Below are positions 28,183 to 36,255 of a stretch of DNA of 42,997 nt, one piece after another; positions within the stretch are counted from its first letter, which is position 1; each line of letters starts with the position of its first letter. The stretch lies in assembly GCA_045532455.1 (NCBI GenBank), contig JAZSFX010000024.1, forward strand, positions 1 through 42,997, read 5' to 3'. A program made the position numbers and the translations under genes. Origin of the DNA: Ornithomonoglobus_A sp045532455 (GTDB lineage: Bacteria; Bacillota; Clostridia; UBA1381). The notes beneath the pieces are model-generated. The model was not told the origin of the DNA. It searched no databases and saw only the letters and a program-made list of their open reading frames with translations.

Positions 28183-31100
28183 ATGGGCAGAAATTGGACT
28201 GTTGAACAGAGAGAAGCGATATACGCGCCTGTTGGTAAATACAATATTTTGGTTTCTGCCGATGCAGGAAGCGGTAAGACCTCAGTTTTAGTAGAGCGCA
28301 TTTGTAATATGATTATAAATCATGGTGTATCAATCGAGAATTTATTGGTTGTTACATTCACAAATGCGGCTGCTGCAGGCATGAAAGAAAAAATCATAGC
28401 ACGCTTGCAGAGTGCAGTGTTTGAATGCACAAATATTGAGGAAAGACGCAGACTAAAGGAGCAGACGTATCTTTGTGGTATGGCAGATATTTTAACGATA
28501 GATGCTTTTTGTCTTAATGTTCTGAAGAATAACTTTCATCTTGCGGGTATTGCTCCTAACTTTTACATAATAGATAAAACCGAAGAAGAGATTCTCAAAG
28601 AAAAGGCTCTGGAAAATGTATTTGACGAGCTTTATACAAGTGAGGATGAGAGTGATAGATATAAATTAAATAAGCTGATAGGCGCTTTTGCGGATAACAG
28701 AAGTGATGACAGACTCCTGTCTGTTATAACGAGTGTGTATAACTTTTCGCAAAGCTTTGCAAAGCCTATGGATTGGGTTAAAAAGGTATGTGCATACTAC
28801 GATAGTAAAAGCGGTAAAAAGGTATGGTTTAACGAACTGTATCTGCCTTTTGTATACAAGAAAAATCTTAACCAAATGCTTTTTGAGTTGCAAAAAGACA
28901 GAGATTTTGTTAAGTCAAATGGTGAGGAGTTCGGTGTAGATATTTCGCAATCTGACGTTGCTAAAAAATCGGTAGAAAAGTATAACGAGTTAATTGCGTA
29001 TGCAAAAAGTGTTATATCTAAAGCAAATGAGCTTGTATTGTGTTCCGATACAGATGAGCTTATGAGAGCAAATAGCAGTACAGAGCTTGGCGAAATGCCA
29101 AAAAAATATTCAGGTATTTCTAAAAATCCTGCTTTGAGTGCCGAGTATGATGCAGTGGCAGATTCCATTAAAAAGATATTGGAGCATATAAATGAATTTC
29201 CGTATAAATCGGAGACGGAGCTAGATGAGGCAATACACATTGATGAACTCTGTAGTGTTGCCACTTCGCTTGCGTGGATTATAGAAAAATACCATATTGC
29301 GCTTTCAAAACTCAAAGAAAAACGCAGTTCGTGGTCATTTTCGGATATAGAGCACAAGGTTTATGACCTTTTTTGTGATAACGAAAACGGACTTTGCGAA
29401 AAATACCGCGCAAAATATACCGAAATTCTGATTGATGAGTATCAGGATACAAACGGACTTCAGGACTCTATTTTTAAAGCCATTTCAAAGGATAACAGAA
29501 ACATTTTTATGGTGGGCGACTTAAAGCAGAGTATATATCTTTTCCGAGGCGGAGATCCGTATATATTCAAAAAGAAATTTAATGAATACACCCAAAATGT
29601 CAACGAGGATAACGAAAATAATATAAGCGGAAGACTTATAAAGCTATCCAAAAACTTTAGAAGCTCTAATGAGGTTCTAAAAAGCGTTGATGCACTCTTT
29701 TCGCGTATTATGACAGACGAATTGGGCGACGTAAAATACGTATGCAATTCTTACGACAATGATACAGAAAATATAGATATAAAAACAAAATTATATAATA
29801 TTGCGTGTGTAAAAGGCAACTATGAGGACGAAGATCGAATATTAGCACGTGCCGAAGCGCAATATATGGCAAGAGAAGTAAAAAAAATAATTGGAAAAAC
29901 CATAACCGTAGGTAATAAAACGAAAACAATCGGTTATGGTGATATAACCATATTATTAAGAGCAATAAAAGGAAATGCCAAAGTATACACCGAGGAATTC
30001 AAGAAAGCAGGAGTGCCTTTAAGAGTTGTGCTTTCAGACTTTTTCGATAAAAGGGAAGTACAGGTTATGGTTTCTCTGTTGTCGGTCATTTCCAATTTCA
30101 AACAGGATATTGCGCTTGTGAGTGTACTGCTTTCGCCGATATTTGCGTTTTCGGGTAACGAATTAGCACAGATAAAGTGCATATATAAGGAGAATAAAAC
30201 AACAAAATCCCATATATGTTTTTTTGATATGCTTTGTTTTATTGCCGATAACTGCGATGAGGAGGAAATTTCTCTAAAATGTAGAAAAACAGTGGATAAA
30301 CTACGTAAATGGCGCGAATATACACGTATAATGCCCGTTGCAAAGCTCATATGGACAATATACGAGGAAAGTGGCTTTTACGACTTTATGGGCGTACTCG
30401 AGGGTAGTGAAGAAGCACAAAAGAATTTGCGTTTGCTATACCAAAGAGCGCAATCCTTTGAACAGGGCGGGTCAAAGGGTTTGTTTAACTTTGTAAATTA
30501 TATGGAAAACTTAAGAAACAACGGTGAGGGAATAAGCAGTGCAAAATCCGTTGTAGAGGATACAGTTTCGGTTATGACAATACACTCAAGTAAGGGTCTG
30601 GAATTTCCGATTGTTTTTCTTGGCGGTTTAGGACAAAAACTGCAAAATCCTATTGCCGACGGTATCTTAAAAATTCACGGAGATTACGGAATAGGAATAC
30701 CGTATGGTAATATCGAGGCGCAAACATACGAGAAGAATATATACACAAACACCGTTTCCCAGGTACGTAACAGAGAGGAAATGTCAGAATATGTCAGGCT
30801 TTTATACGTTGCTATGACAAGAGTTGAATATATGCTTGTTAATTTTTCTGCGTTCAAGGCACCAACCGAAGAAAAGGCATACGACAAAATAGAAGATTGG
30901 AAATATAAAAAGCTAACCAATAATACCAATATAAATGCACGTTGCTTTGAGGATTGGGTTGTTCCCGTGGCACTAAACTCGGACGAATTTGAATGTAGTA
31001 ATCTTGAATTTTACACAGACACCGAGGCAGAAGAAGATGAACAACAAGAAGGTGTAACGGAATTATCACAAGAGGGCAAGGAAAGCGTTAAAGAGCTTTT

Positions 31101-31773
31101 GGATTATAAGTATAAATATATCGAAAGTACCGATATTCCGTCAAGAACGTCTGCAACTGAGCTCAAGAAAGCAGAAAGCATACGACGTAAATCGCAGATA
31201 ACCATACGTAAAAAACCACGATTCATAAGTAACGAAATCGACGGTGCAATCAGGGGTATAGCATATCATAATGCAATGGCCTTTATCAATTTAGAAGCAC
31301 TAAAAACAGATTTAAGCCAAAAAACTGTTGATGATGAGCTTAAAAGATTATGCGATGAGGGTAAAATAAATAAAGAGATATATATAAAAGACGCTAAAAT
31401 GGCAGAAAATATCTTTGCTTTCTTTAAAAGCAGACTCGGTAGTGATATGCTTTACGCCCATGGCGTGTATCGCGAAAAAGACTTCCAGACAAGTATCGAC
31501 GCGTCATACTATAAGCAGGATTCAAAAGTAGAAAAAGGCGAAAAGATGATACTGCAAGGTGTTATTGACTGCTTCTACGAAAATAAAGAAGGTGAAATTG
31601 TCCTGCTCGATTTTAAAACAGATAATATGAGCGAAAAAACAAAACAGGATATGCTCGATTTATATGGTTTGCAACTTGAATTATATAGTAATGCAATAGA
31701 GAAAATAACAGAAAAGAAAGTAGCATATAAATATCTGTATCTGTTTGATATAGGCGAGGCGGTACAATACTAA
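28183..31773 (+). CDS. addA: ATP-dependent helicase/nuclease subunit A (AddA)
   Basis: AddA is the UvrD-like helicase and nuclease of AddAB. The 1196-residue protein has WTVEQREAI, Walker A ADAGSGKT at 26-33, VVTFTNAAAAGMKEKI, the Walker B region ILIDEYQDTN, GDLKQSIYLFRGGDP, TIHSSKGLEFPIVFLGGLG and LLYVAMTRVE. A C-terminal RecB-family nuclease core follows (GIAYHNAMAF and VLLDFKTDNM). The ATG at 28183 has GAAAGGA five bases upstream. An in-frame ATG at 28141 lies inside addB without a ribosome site. Confidence 0.96.
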   Translation: MGRNWTVEQREAIYAPVGKYNILVSADAGSGKTSVLVERICNMIINHGVSIENLLVVTFTNAAAAGMKEKIIARLQSAVFECTNIEERRRLKEQTYLCGMADILTIDAFCLNVLKNNFHLAGIAPNFYIIDKTEEEILKEKALENVFDELYTSEDESDRYKLNKLIGAFADNRSDDRLLSVITSVYNFSQSFAKPMDWVKKVCAYYDSKSGKKVWFNELYLPFVYKKNLNQMLFELQKDRDFVKSNGEEFGVDISQSDVAKKSVEKYNELIAYAKSVISKANELVLCSDTDELMRANSSTELGEMPKKYSGISKNPALSAEYDAVADSIKKILEHINEFPYKSETELDEAIHIDELCSVATSLAWIIEKYHIALSKLKEKRSSWSFSDIEHKVYDLFCDNENGLCEKYRAKYTEILIDEYQDTNGLQDSIFKAISKDNRNIFMVGDLKQSIYLFRGGDPYIFKKKFNEYTQNVNEDNENNISGRLIKLSKNFRSSNEVLKSVDALFSRIMTDELGDVKYVCNSYDNDTENIDIKTKLYNIACVKGNYEDEDRILARAEAQYMAREVKKIIGKTITVGNKTKTIGYGDITILLRAIKGNAKVYTEEFKKAGVPLRVVLSDFFDKREVQVMVSLLSVISNFKQDIALVSVLLSPIFAFSGNELAQIKCIYKENKTTKSHICFFDMLCFIADNCDEEEISLKCRKTVDKLRKWREYTRIMPVAKLIWTIYEESGFYDFMGVLEGSEEAQKNLRLLYQRAQSFEQGGSKGLFNFVNYMENLRNNGEGISSAKSVVEDTVSVMTIHSSKGLEFPIVFLGGLGQKLQNPIADGILKIHGDYGIGIPYGNIEAQTYEKNIYTNTVSQVRNREEMSEYVRLLYVAMTRVEYMLVNFSAFKAPTEEKAYDKIEDWKYKKLTNNTNINARCFEDWVVPVALNSDEFECSNLEFYTDTEAEEDEQQEGVTELSQEGKESVKELLDYKYKYIESTDIPSRTSATELKKAESIRRKSQITIRKKPRFISNEIDGAIRGIAYHNAMAFINLEALKTDLSQKTVDDELKRLCDEGKINKEIYIKDAKMAENIFAFFKSRLGSDMLYAHGVYREKDFQTSIDASYYKQDSKVEKGEKMILQGVIDCFYENKEGEIVLLDFKTDNMSEKTKQDMLDLYGLQLELYSNAIEKITEKKVAYKYLYLFDIGEAVQY

Positions 31774-31799
31774 AACAAGTATGAAAGGACAAGGGAATA

Positions 31800-32183
31800 A
31801 TGAATAGTTATAACAGACAATACACATTTAATACCAAATATAAAAAGACAAAGAAACTGCTCGTTACGTTGTGTATAGTTTTGGTTTTGTGCTTTGTAGC
31901 GGTAACAATTATTGGTCTTATAGCGGATTCGGATAGTGTACAGAATATGAATATAAACAGTGCCATTGCAGAGAATACACAATTAAAATACAAAATTGAG
32001 GAGCAAAATGAGCAAATAGCAGAGCTTAATGCGCAAATTGATAATCTCAAAATGCAAATCGAGAACGGTGGCGAGGTACAAAACGAAGAACCGTATACAC
32101 CAGACGAGGAGCAAACGGGCGAAGAAGCGCCTCAGGCATATGAGAATAACCCTACAACACCAAGAGACGAAATAGACGGTTAA
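31800..32183 (+). CDS. Small single-pass membrane protein with coiled coil and acidic tail
   Basis: This is a 127-residue protein of unrecognised family. A basic N-terminus (about 1-20) leads to one hydrophobic segment at about 21-43. A heptad-rich coiled coil follows at about 55-90 (ENTQLKYKIEEQNEQIAELN and onward), then an acidic, Glu/Pro/Thr-rich tail. The layout resembles FtsB/DivIC-type septum proteins or SlyB-like anchors, but no specific motif supports that name. AAGGACAAGGG lies upstream of the ATG. It sits between addA and the 533-residue membrane protein on the same strand and is probably cotranscribed with one or both. Confidence 0.75.
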   Translation: MNSYNRQYTFNTKYKKTKKLLVTLCIVLVLCFVAVTIIGLIADSDSVQNMNINSAIAENTQLKYKIEEQNEQIAELNAQIDNLKMQIENGGEVQNEEPYTPDEEQTGEEAPQAYENNPTTPRDEIDG

Positions 32184-32202
32184 AGCTATAGGAGGTAAAG
32201 TT

Positions 32203-33804
32203 ATGAAATCTGTTATCAGGAATTTATTAATCACAATAGTTGTGGGATTTATATACTTCTACGTATCACTTCCTGCACTTAATTTTTCGTCGGCTGATTT
32301 TTATACCTTTATAATTGTATTGTGTGTAGTATATATATTACTCACACTACTAAGCACGGGGACAATAAAACAAGCAGACGGAATTAAAGGGTATATAAAA
32401 ACAATAGTAAAGCAATGCAAAATACCCGCAATAATAGTTCTGGCAGTTGTACTTGTGGGAATTATAGGCAGTGCGCTTTCGTGGGGGGTTTTCAGAGCCA
32501 ATGACTATAAAAATCTCATAAGCGTGCAAAACGGTAATTTTGCCGAGGAGGTTGCAGAAATATCCTACGATAAAATACCAATGCTTGATAAAGAAAGTGC
32601 AGAACGTTTAGGGGACAGAAAACTCGGTGAGCTTTCCGATATGGTAAGTCAGTTTGAGGTTTCAGACGATTATGCACAAATCAACCTTCACGGCAGACCC
32701 GTAAGAGTAACAACACTTGAGTATGCAGACGTTGCCAAGTGGCTCACAAACAACAAAAAAGGATTGCCTGGATATATTGTAGTTGATATGGCAGACCAAA
32801 GTGCCGAAGTAGTAAGATTAGATGATGGAATAAAATATTCTCCATCGGAGTATTTTAACCGTAACATATACCGTCATTTGCGCTTTAATTACCCAACATT
32901 TATGTTCAGTACACCAACCTTTGAGGTTGACGAAAATAATAATCCGTATTGGGTATGCCCAAGAATAGTAAAGAGAATTGGACTTTTTGGCGGAGTTGAT
33001 ATCGAGGGCGGTGTACTTGTTAATGCAATAACGGGTGAGTGCGAGTATTACGAGAACGTACCAAATTGGGTGGATAGACTATATCCTGCCGACCTGATTG
33101 TAGAGCAATACGACTATTACGGAGCATATATAAACGGATTCTGGAACTATCTTTTTGGTCAAAAAGGCGTAACACAAACAACCTCAGGGTATAACTACAT
33201 TGCAATGAACGATGACGTGTATCTGTATACAGGCGTAACGTCAACGGGCAGAGACCAATCCAACGTAGGCTTTTTACTCTCAAATCAACGAACAAAAGAA
33301 ACTAAATATTATGCCTGTGCAGGTGCAACCGAAAACTCGGCAATGTCGAGCGCGGAGGGTGTTGTTCAACACTTAAATTACAGGTCAACATTCCCGCTGC
33401 TACTGAATGTATCAGGCGAGCCTACGTATTTTATGGCGCTAAAAGACAATGCAAGGCTTGTTAAAATGTATGCAATGGTAAATGTTCGTCAATATCAGAT
33501 AGTTGCAACGGGTGCCACGGTTGCAGAATGTGAAAGAGCATATATAAAACTGTTATCTTCAAATAATATAGCCGAAAATGCTATAACCGATGACGGTAAC
33601 ACAATCAGTGGTAAAATCTTACAGATAAAGAGTGCAGTTGTAAACGGTAACACAAAATATTACCTCAAGCTTGAGGGTGGCGAAAACTATTATTCAATAA
33701 ACGTTTCCGATATGGAGGAGGTAATTACTCTTAACGAGGGTGATACCGTAACATTGGAATATTCGGGTAGCGGTAATATACTGAAGATTGAAGCTCTAAG
33801 ATAA
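32203..33804 (+). CDS. Membrane-anchored protein of unknown function, large C-terminal domain
   Basis: The 533-residue protein has three hydrophobic segments at about 7-26, 33-52 and 74-96, then roughly 435 residues predicted outside the membrane core. Recognisable landmarks are DKIPMLDKESAERLGDRKLG, GLPGYIVVDM, RHLRFNYPTFMF, NPYWVCP, GGVDIEGGVLVNAITGE and VPNWVDRLYPADL. I recall similarly built, unnamed membrane proteins in other Bacillota, but cannot attach a function. A strong GGAGGT Shine-Dalgarno precedes the ATG. Neighbours are a small coiled-coil membrane protein upstream and an RNase M5-like protein downstream; they do not point to a pathway. Confidence 0.8.
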   Translation: MKSVIRNLLITIVVGFIYFYVSLPALNFSSADFYTFIIVLCVVYILLTLLSTGTIKQADGIKGYIKTIVKQCKIPAIIVLAVVLVGIIGSALSWGVFRANDYKNLISVQNGNFAEEVAEISYDKIPMLDKESAERLGDRKLGELSDMVSQFEVSDDYAQINLHGRPVRVTTLEYADVAKWLTNNKKGLPGYIVVDMADQSAEVVRLDDGIKYSPSEYFNRNIYRHLRFNYPTFMFSTPTFEVDENNNPYWVCPRIVKRIGLFGGVDIEGGVLVNAITGECEYYENVPNWVDRLYPADLIVEQYDYYGAYINGFWNYLFGQKGVTQTTSGYNYIAMNDDVYLYTGVTSTGRDQSNVGFLLSNQRTKETKYYACAGATENSAMSSAEGVVQHLNYRSTFPLLLNVSGEPTYFMALKDNARLVKMYAMVNVRQYQIVATGATVAECERAYIKLLSSNNIAENAITDDGNTISGKILQIKSAVVNGNTKYYLKLEGGENYYSINVSDMEEVITLNEGDTVTLEYSGSGNILKIEALR

Positions 33805-33819
33805 ATATGGTGAATAGGT

Positions 33820-34410
33820 ATGTATAAGATTAAGGAATGTATAATTGTAGAGGGTATGCACGATAAGATTAAGCTTTCTAATTTTATAGATGGTGTCATA
33901 CTTGTTTTGCATGGCTTTGCAATATACAACAATAAGGATATGCAAAGCACCATAAAAAAACTTGCCGAGGAGATGGGTATTGTAATACTTACTGACAGCG
34001 ACAGTGCAGGGTTTCGCATACGTAATTTTATAAAACAAAATATTAAAGATTGTTATGTTAAGCATGCCTATATTCCCGATATAATTGGTAAGGAAAGACG
34101 AAAAAGACAACAGAGTAAGGAGGGACTTTTAGGAGTTGAGGGCATTGATGAGGATATAATAATAAAAGCTCTTATAGATGCAGGTTGCGAAATAAACGGA
34201 GAAAAACACACACCAAAGGAGAAAAAGCATATAACAAAAGCAGATTTAATGCGATTTGGCCTTTCAGGCAAAAGCGACTCCGTAAAAATGCGCGCTAAGC
34301 TCCTGAAAGAAATGGAACTTCCGTCAAGGCTTTCCGCCAATATGCTCTTAGACGTACTAAATCAGCTTACCACCATTGATGAATTGGAAAAAATGTGTAG
34401 CAGATTATAA
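33820..34410 (+). CDS. RNase M5-like Toprim protein with DUF4093 domain
   Basis: The 196-residue protein begins with a Toprim domain: the glutamate in IIVEGMHDKIKL and the acidic triad TDSDSAGFRIRN. HAYIPD and KEGLLGVEGID follow. Its C-terminal half matches DUF4093 (ITKADLMRFGLSGKSDS and LPSRLSANMLLDVLNQL). RNase M5 matures 5S rRNA in Bacillota, and this layout is that of the M5 family. It has DSD where classical M5 has DPD, and it is not next to rsmA/ksgA, the usual partner, so it may be a separate paralogous subfamily. A weak GGTGA lies seven bases before the ATG. It is followed by three small genes. Confidence 0.85.
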   Translation: MYKIKECIIVEGMHDKIKLSNFIDGVILVLHGFAIYNNKDMQSTIKKLAEEMGIVILTDSDSAGFRIRNFIKQNIKDCYVKHAYIPDIIGKERRKRQQSKEGLLGVEGIDEDIIIKALIDAGCEINGEKHTPKEKKHITKADLMRFGLSGKSDSVKMRAKLLKEMELPSRLSANMLLDVLNQLTTIDELEKMCSRL

Positions 34411-34411
34411 T
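34384..34411 (+). promoter_or_regulatory. Candidate promoter for the small-protein cluster
   Basis: TTGGAA (34384-34389) and TATAAT (34406-34411) with a 16-base spacer lie at the very end of the M5-like gene, about 55 bases before the first small gene. A second TATAAT at 34421-34426 has no good -35. Confidence 0.4.
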
Positions 34412-34466
34412 TTAATTGCATATAATAATATACAACCCAATATTAATATATCAAGAGGTGGCTGTT

Positions 34467-34697
34467 ATGGATATGCAAAATATAAATAATGTCTTAAAGA
34501 ATTTAAACAAAAATCAAATAGAGGAAATAAATCAGTTTTTAAACTCCTCAAAGGGACAAAATATAAAAAATAAACTTAACTCCGCAAATAAGGAGCAATT
34601 AATAAAGGAACTGTCAAAGCTTGACCCAAATGTTGTAAATAATAAACTGAAAAATCTGTCATCATCAGACCTCGTCAGGATAATGAGAAATCTGTAA
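34467..34697 (+). CDS. Small helical protein of unknown function
   Basis: The 76-residue protein is made almost wholly of polar, Asn/Lys/Leu-rich amphipathic helices (NNVLKNLNKNQIEEINQFL and LIKELSKLDPNVVNNKLKNL). It lacks cysteines, membrane segments or known motifs. ATG 34467 has AGAGGTGG seven bases upstream; the longer in-frame start at 34416 has none. It is followed 20 bases later by another small gene, also with a strong ribosome site, so translation of both looks genuine. Confidence 0.7.
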   Translation: MDMQNINNVLKNLNKNQIEEINQFLNSSKGQNIKNKLNSANKEQLIKELSKLDPNVVNNKLKNLSSSDLVRIMRNL

Positions 34698-34717
34698 TTG
34701 ACTGTGGAGGTGATAAT

Positions 34718-35023
34718 ATGGCAGATGCAATGGAAACATTAAAAGGTCTTTTAGGCGACGGTGCAGAGGATAAAATTAAAAATGTAATGTCATCTTTGGG
34801 CGGTGGCTTAGATGGTGGTACCAACATAATAAATAGCGACGACTCTCTGGAGTATCTTTCGCAAATCCGCGATATAGCATCAAGGCTTGGTAACTCTAAC
34901 TCCGACCCGAGAACAAATCTTCTTATGTCTCTAAAACCGTATATGCGCTCAAAAAGACAAGGGTCAATAGACTCGGCAATAAAGCTTTTAAATCTTGCTA
35001 AGCTTGCAGTGTTGTTCAAGTAA
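34718..35023 (+). CDS. Small protein of unknown function with conserved-looking C-terminal helix pair
   Basis: The 101-residue protein has an N-terminal amphipathic helix (DAMETLKGLLGDGAEDKIKNVM), a glycine-rich linker (SLGGGLDGG), and a C-terminal region DPRTNLLMSLKPYMRSKRQG followed by IDSAIKLLNLAKLAVLF. The layout seems familiar from other Clostridia but I cannot name a family. TGGAGGTGA lies before the ATG. Helical ends and the lack of a signal peptide suggest a cytoplasmic protein that binds another protein or a membrane surface. Confidence 0.72.
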   Translation: MADAMETLKGLLGDGAEDKIKNVMSSLGGGLDGGTNIINSDDSLEYLSQIRDIASRLGNSNSDPRTNLLMSLKPYMRSKRQGSIDSAIKLLNLAKLAVLFK

Positions 35024-35044
35024 TTTTTTTGACGGAGGGGTAGT

Positions 35045-35311
35045 ATGTATCGAAGCTATAGCTACAACGATATGCCAAAGCCGATAATGCACACATACGA
35101 AGAAAAACCTCATAAAAAAGAATGTAAGGAAGAAAAAAACGAAAAATCCGTATGCAAAAAAGACGAAAAACACAATGGTATTCTTGCAAACTTAGAAACA
35201 GACGATTTAATATTACTGATAGTGATATTAGCACTTATAATAGACGATTGCGATGATAAGATACTTCTCATCGCTCTGGGATTTATATTTATATGTCAGT
35301 TTTTAGATTAA
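35045..35311 (+). CDS. Small charged/hydrophobic protein of unknown function
   Basis: The 88-residue protein has a Tyr-rich start (MYRSYSYNDMPKP) and a strongly charged Lys/Glu middle with three cysteines or so. The C-terminus has two short hydrophobic stretches separated by DDCDDK (ETDDLILLIVILALIIDD and KILLIALGFIFICQFLD). That pattern suits membrane-surface insertion, and I recall similar small proteins among clostridial sporulation genes without being able to confirm it. GGAGGGG precedes the ATG. The gene ends one base before a bidirectional terminator. Confidence 0.72.
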   Translation: MYRSYSYNDMPKPIMHTYEEKPHKKECKEEKNEKSVCKKDEKHNGILANLETDDLILLIVILALIIDDCDDKILLIALGFIFICQFLD

Positions 35312-35345
35312 AAAAATCAGCAGTTTTACTGCTGATTTTTTTTAA
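35312..35345. terminator. Bidirectional terminator between convergent genes
   Basis: AATCAGCAG (35315-35323) and CTGCTGATT (35329-35337) form a perfect stem with a TTTTA loop, flanked by an A-run on the left and eight T on the right. It serves the small-protein cluster on + and the EamA gene on -. The loop holds the stop codon of the minus-strand gene. Confidence 0.9.
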
Positions 35346-36195
35346 ATAACCTGTAACATTCGCTAAACATCGCACCGCCTATAATGCATATAGCACCTAC
35401 AATCTGCGGTGGCGACATTCTCTCGCCCAAAAGGATTACCGCAAAAATAACTGCCGACAGTGCCTCTAAATACCCCAATATAGCCACCGACTGTATTGGC
35501 AGGCGCGATATAGAAGAAAAGAACAAATAGCAGGCAAAACCTGTGTTTATAAGTCCTAAAAGTAATATCCAGCCTATATCGCCTGTTTCGACACTGAAGT
35601 TATATCCCGTTTTAAATCCCATAAATATTAAAAGTGTAAAAAATGCGCTAACAATCTGAATTGCTGAATTTTCAAACCCCGTTACATTGGTGGATTTTTT
35701 ATTGAACATAACCATAAACGAATATGTAAGTGCACTCATAAGTCCGCAGAATACACCCCACACGTTTATATCAGCGCCCGATACTTTGCCGTTAATAAGC
35801 AGTATGCCCACAAATACAACAACAAATCCTAAAACCTTTTCAAACGTCAGTTTTTCGCGGAACAGTATAGGGGATAAAACCATAACTATAACAGGTCCGC
35901 AATAATATGTAAGTGCGCCAAGACTCACACCTATTTGCGCGTATGCCTCGTACAAAAAGCACCAGCTTGTTCCCATCGCAATTCCCGAAAGGATAATAAA
36001 GATGAGGTCTTTTTTGTGCTTTGTAAAGGTTATCTTCTGGCGTGTTATAAAGAATGCGCCAATAAGAAACAGACTTCCCAATAATGTTCTGAAAAATACT
36101 ATCTCGTAGCTTGTTAGCGCAATATTACTTGCTACAACTCCGTTTGAGCCGAACAGCAGTAACGAGAGAATATGTTTTGTGTATTCCTTTTTCAT
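35326..36195 (-). CDS. EamA/DMT-superfamily transporter
   Basis: This is a 289-residue membrane protein with about ten hydrophobic segments in two EamA halves: SNGVVASNIALTSYEIVFFRTLLGS in the first, and PIQSVAILGYLEALSAVIFAVILLGERMSPPQIVGA in the second. The substrate is unknown, and it is only distantly similar in sequence to the other EamA protein in this window. The ATG has AAGGTGAT upstream. Its promoter overlaps the stop of the P-type ATPase gene and is overlapped by a perfect palindrome, so expression is probably repressor-controlled. The last codons lie in the terminator stem. Confidence 0.88.
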   Translation of the reverse strand: MKKEYTKHILSLLLFGSNGVVASNIALTSYEIVFFRTLLGSLFLIGAFFITRQKITFTKHKKDLIFIILSGIAMGTSWCFLYEAYAQIGVSLGALTYYCGPVIVMVLSPILFREKLTFEKVLGFVVVFVGILLINGKVSGADINVWGVFCGLMSALTYSFMVMFNKKSTNVTGFENSAIQIVSAFFTLLIFMGFKTGYNFSVETGDIGWILLLGLINTGFACYLFFSSISRLPIQSVAILGYLEALSAVIFAVILLGERMSPPQIVGAICIIGGAMFSECYRLFKKNQQ

Positions 36196-36198
36196 AAA

Positions 36199-36230
36199 TA
36201 ATCACCTTAATTAACAAATTAAGGTGATTA
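36199..36230. promoter_or_regulatory. Perfect 14-bp palindrome over the EamA -10 and start region (likely operator)
   Basis: TAATCACCTTAATT (36199-36212) and AATTAAGGTGATTA (36217-36230) form a perfect inverted repeat around AACA. It covers part of the minus-strand -10 box, the expected start point and the ribosome binding site. Because transcription would start near 36220, the full hairpin would not be in the RNA, so a DNA operator for a dimeric repressor is the better reading. Confidence 0.7.
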
Positions 36231-36255
36231 TACCATATTTTTATACTTTTTTCAA
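36227..36255 (-). promoter_or_regulatory. Sigma-A promoter for the minus-strand EamA gene
   Basis: On the minus strand TTGAAA (36255-36250) and TATAAT (36232-36227) have a 17-base spacer and a TGG extended -10. The -35 box contains the TGA stop of the upstream ATPase gene. Confidence 0.75.
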
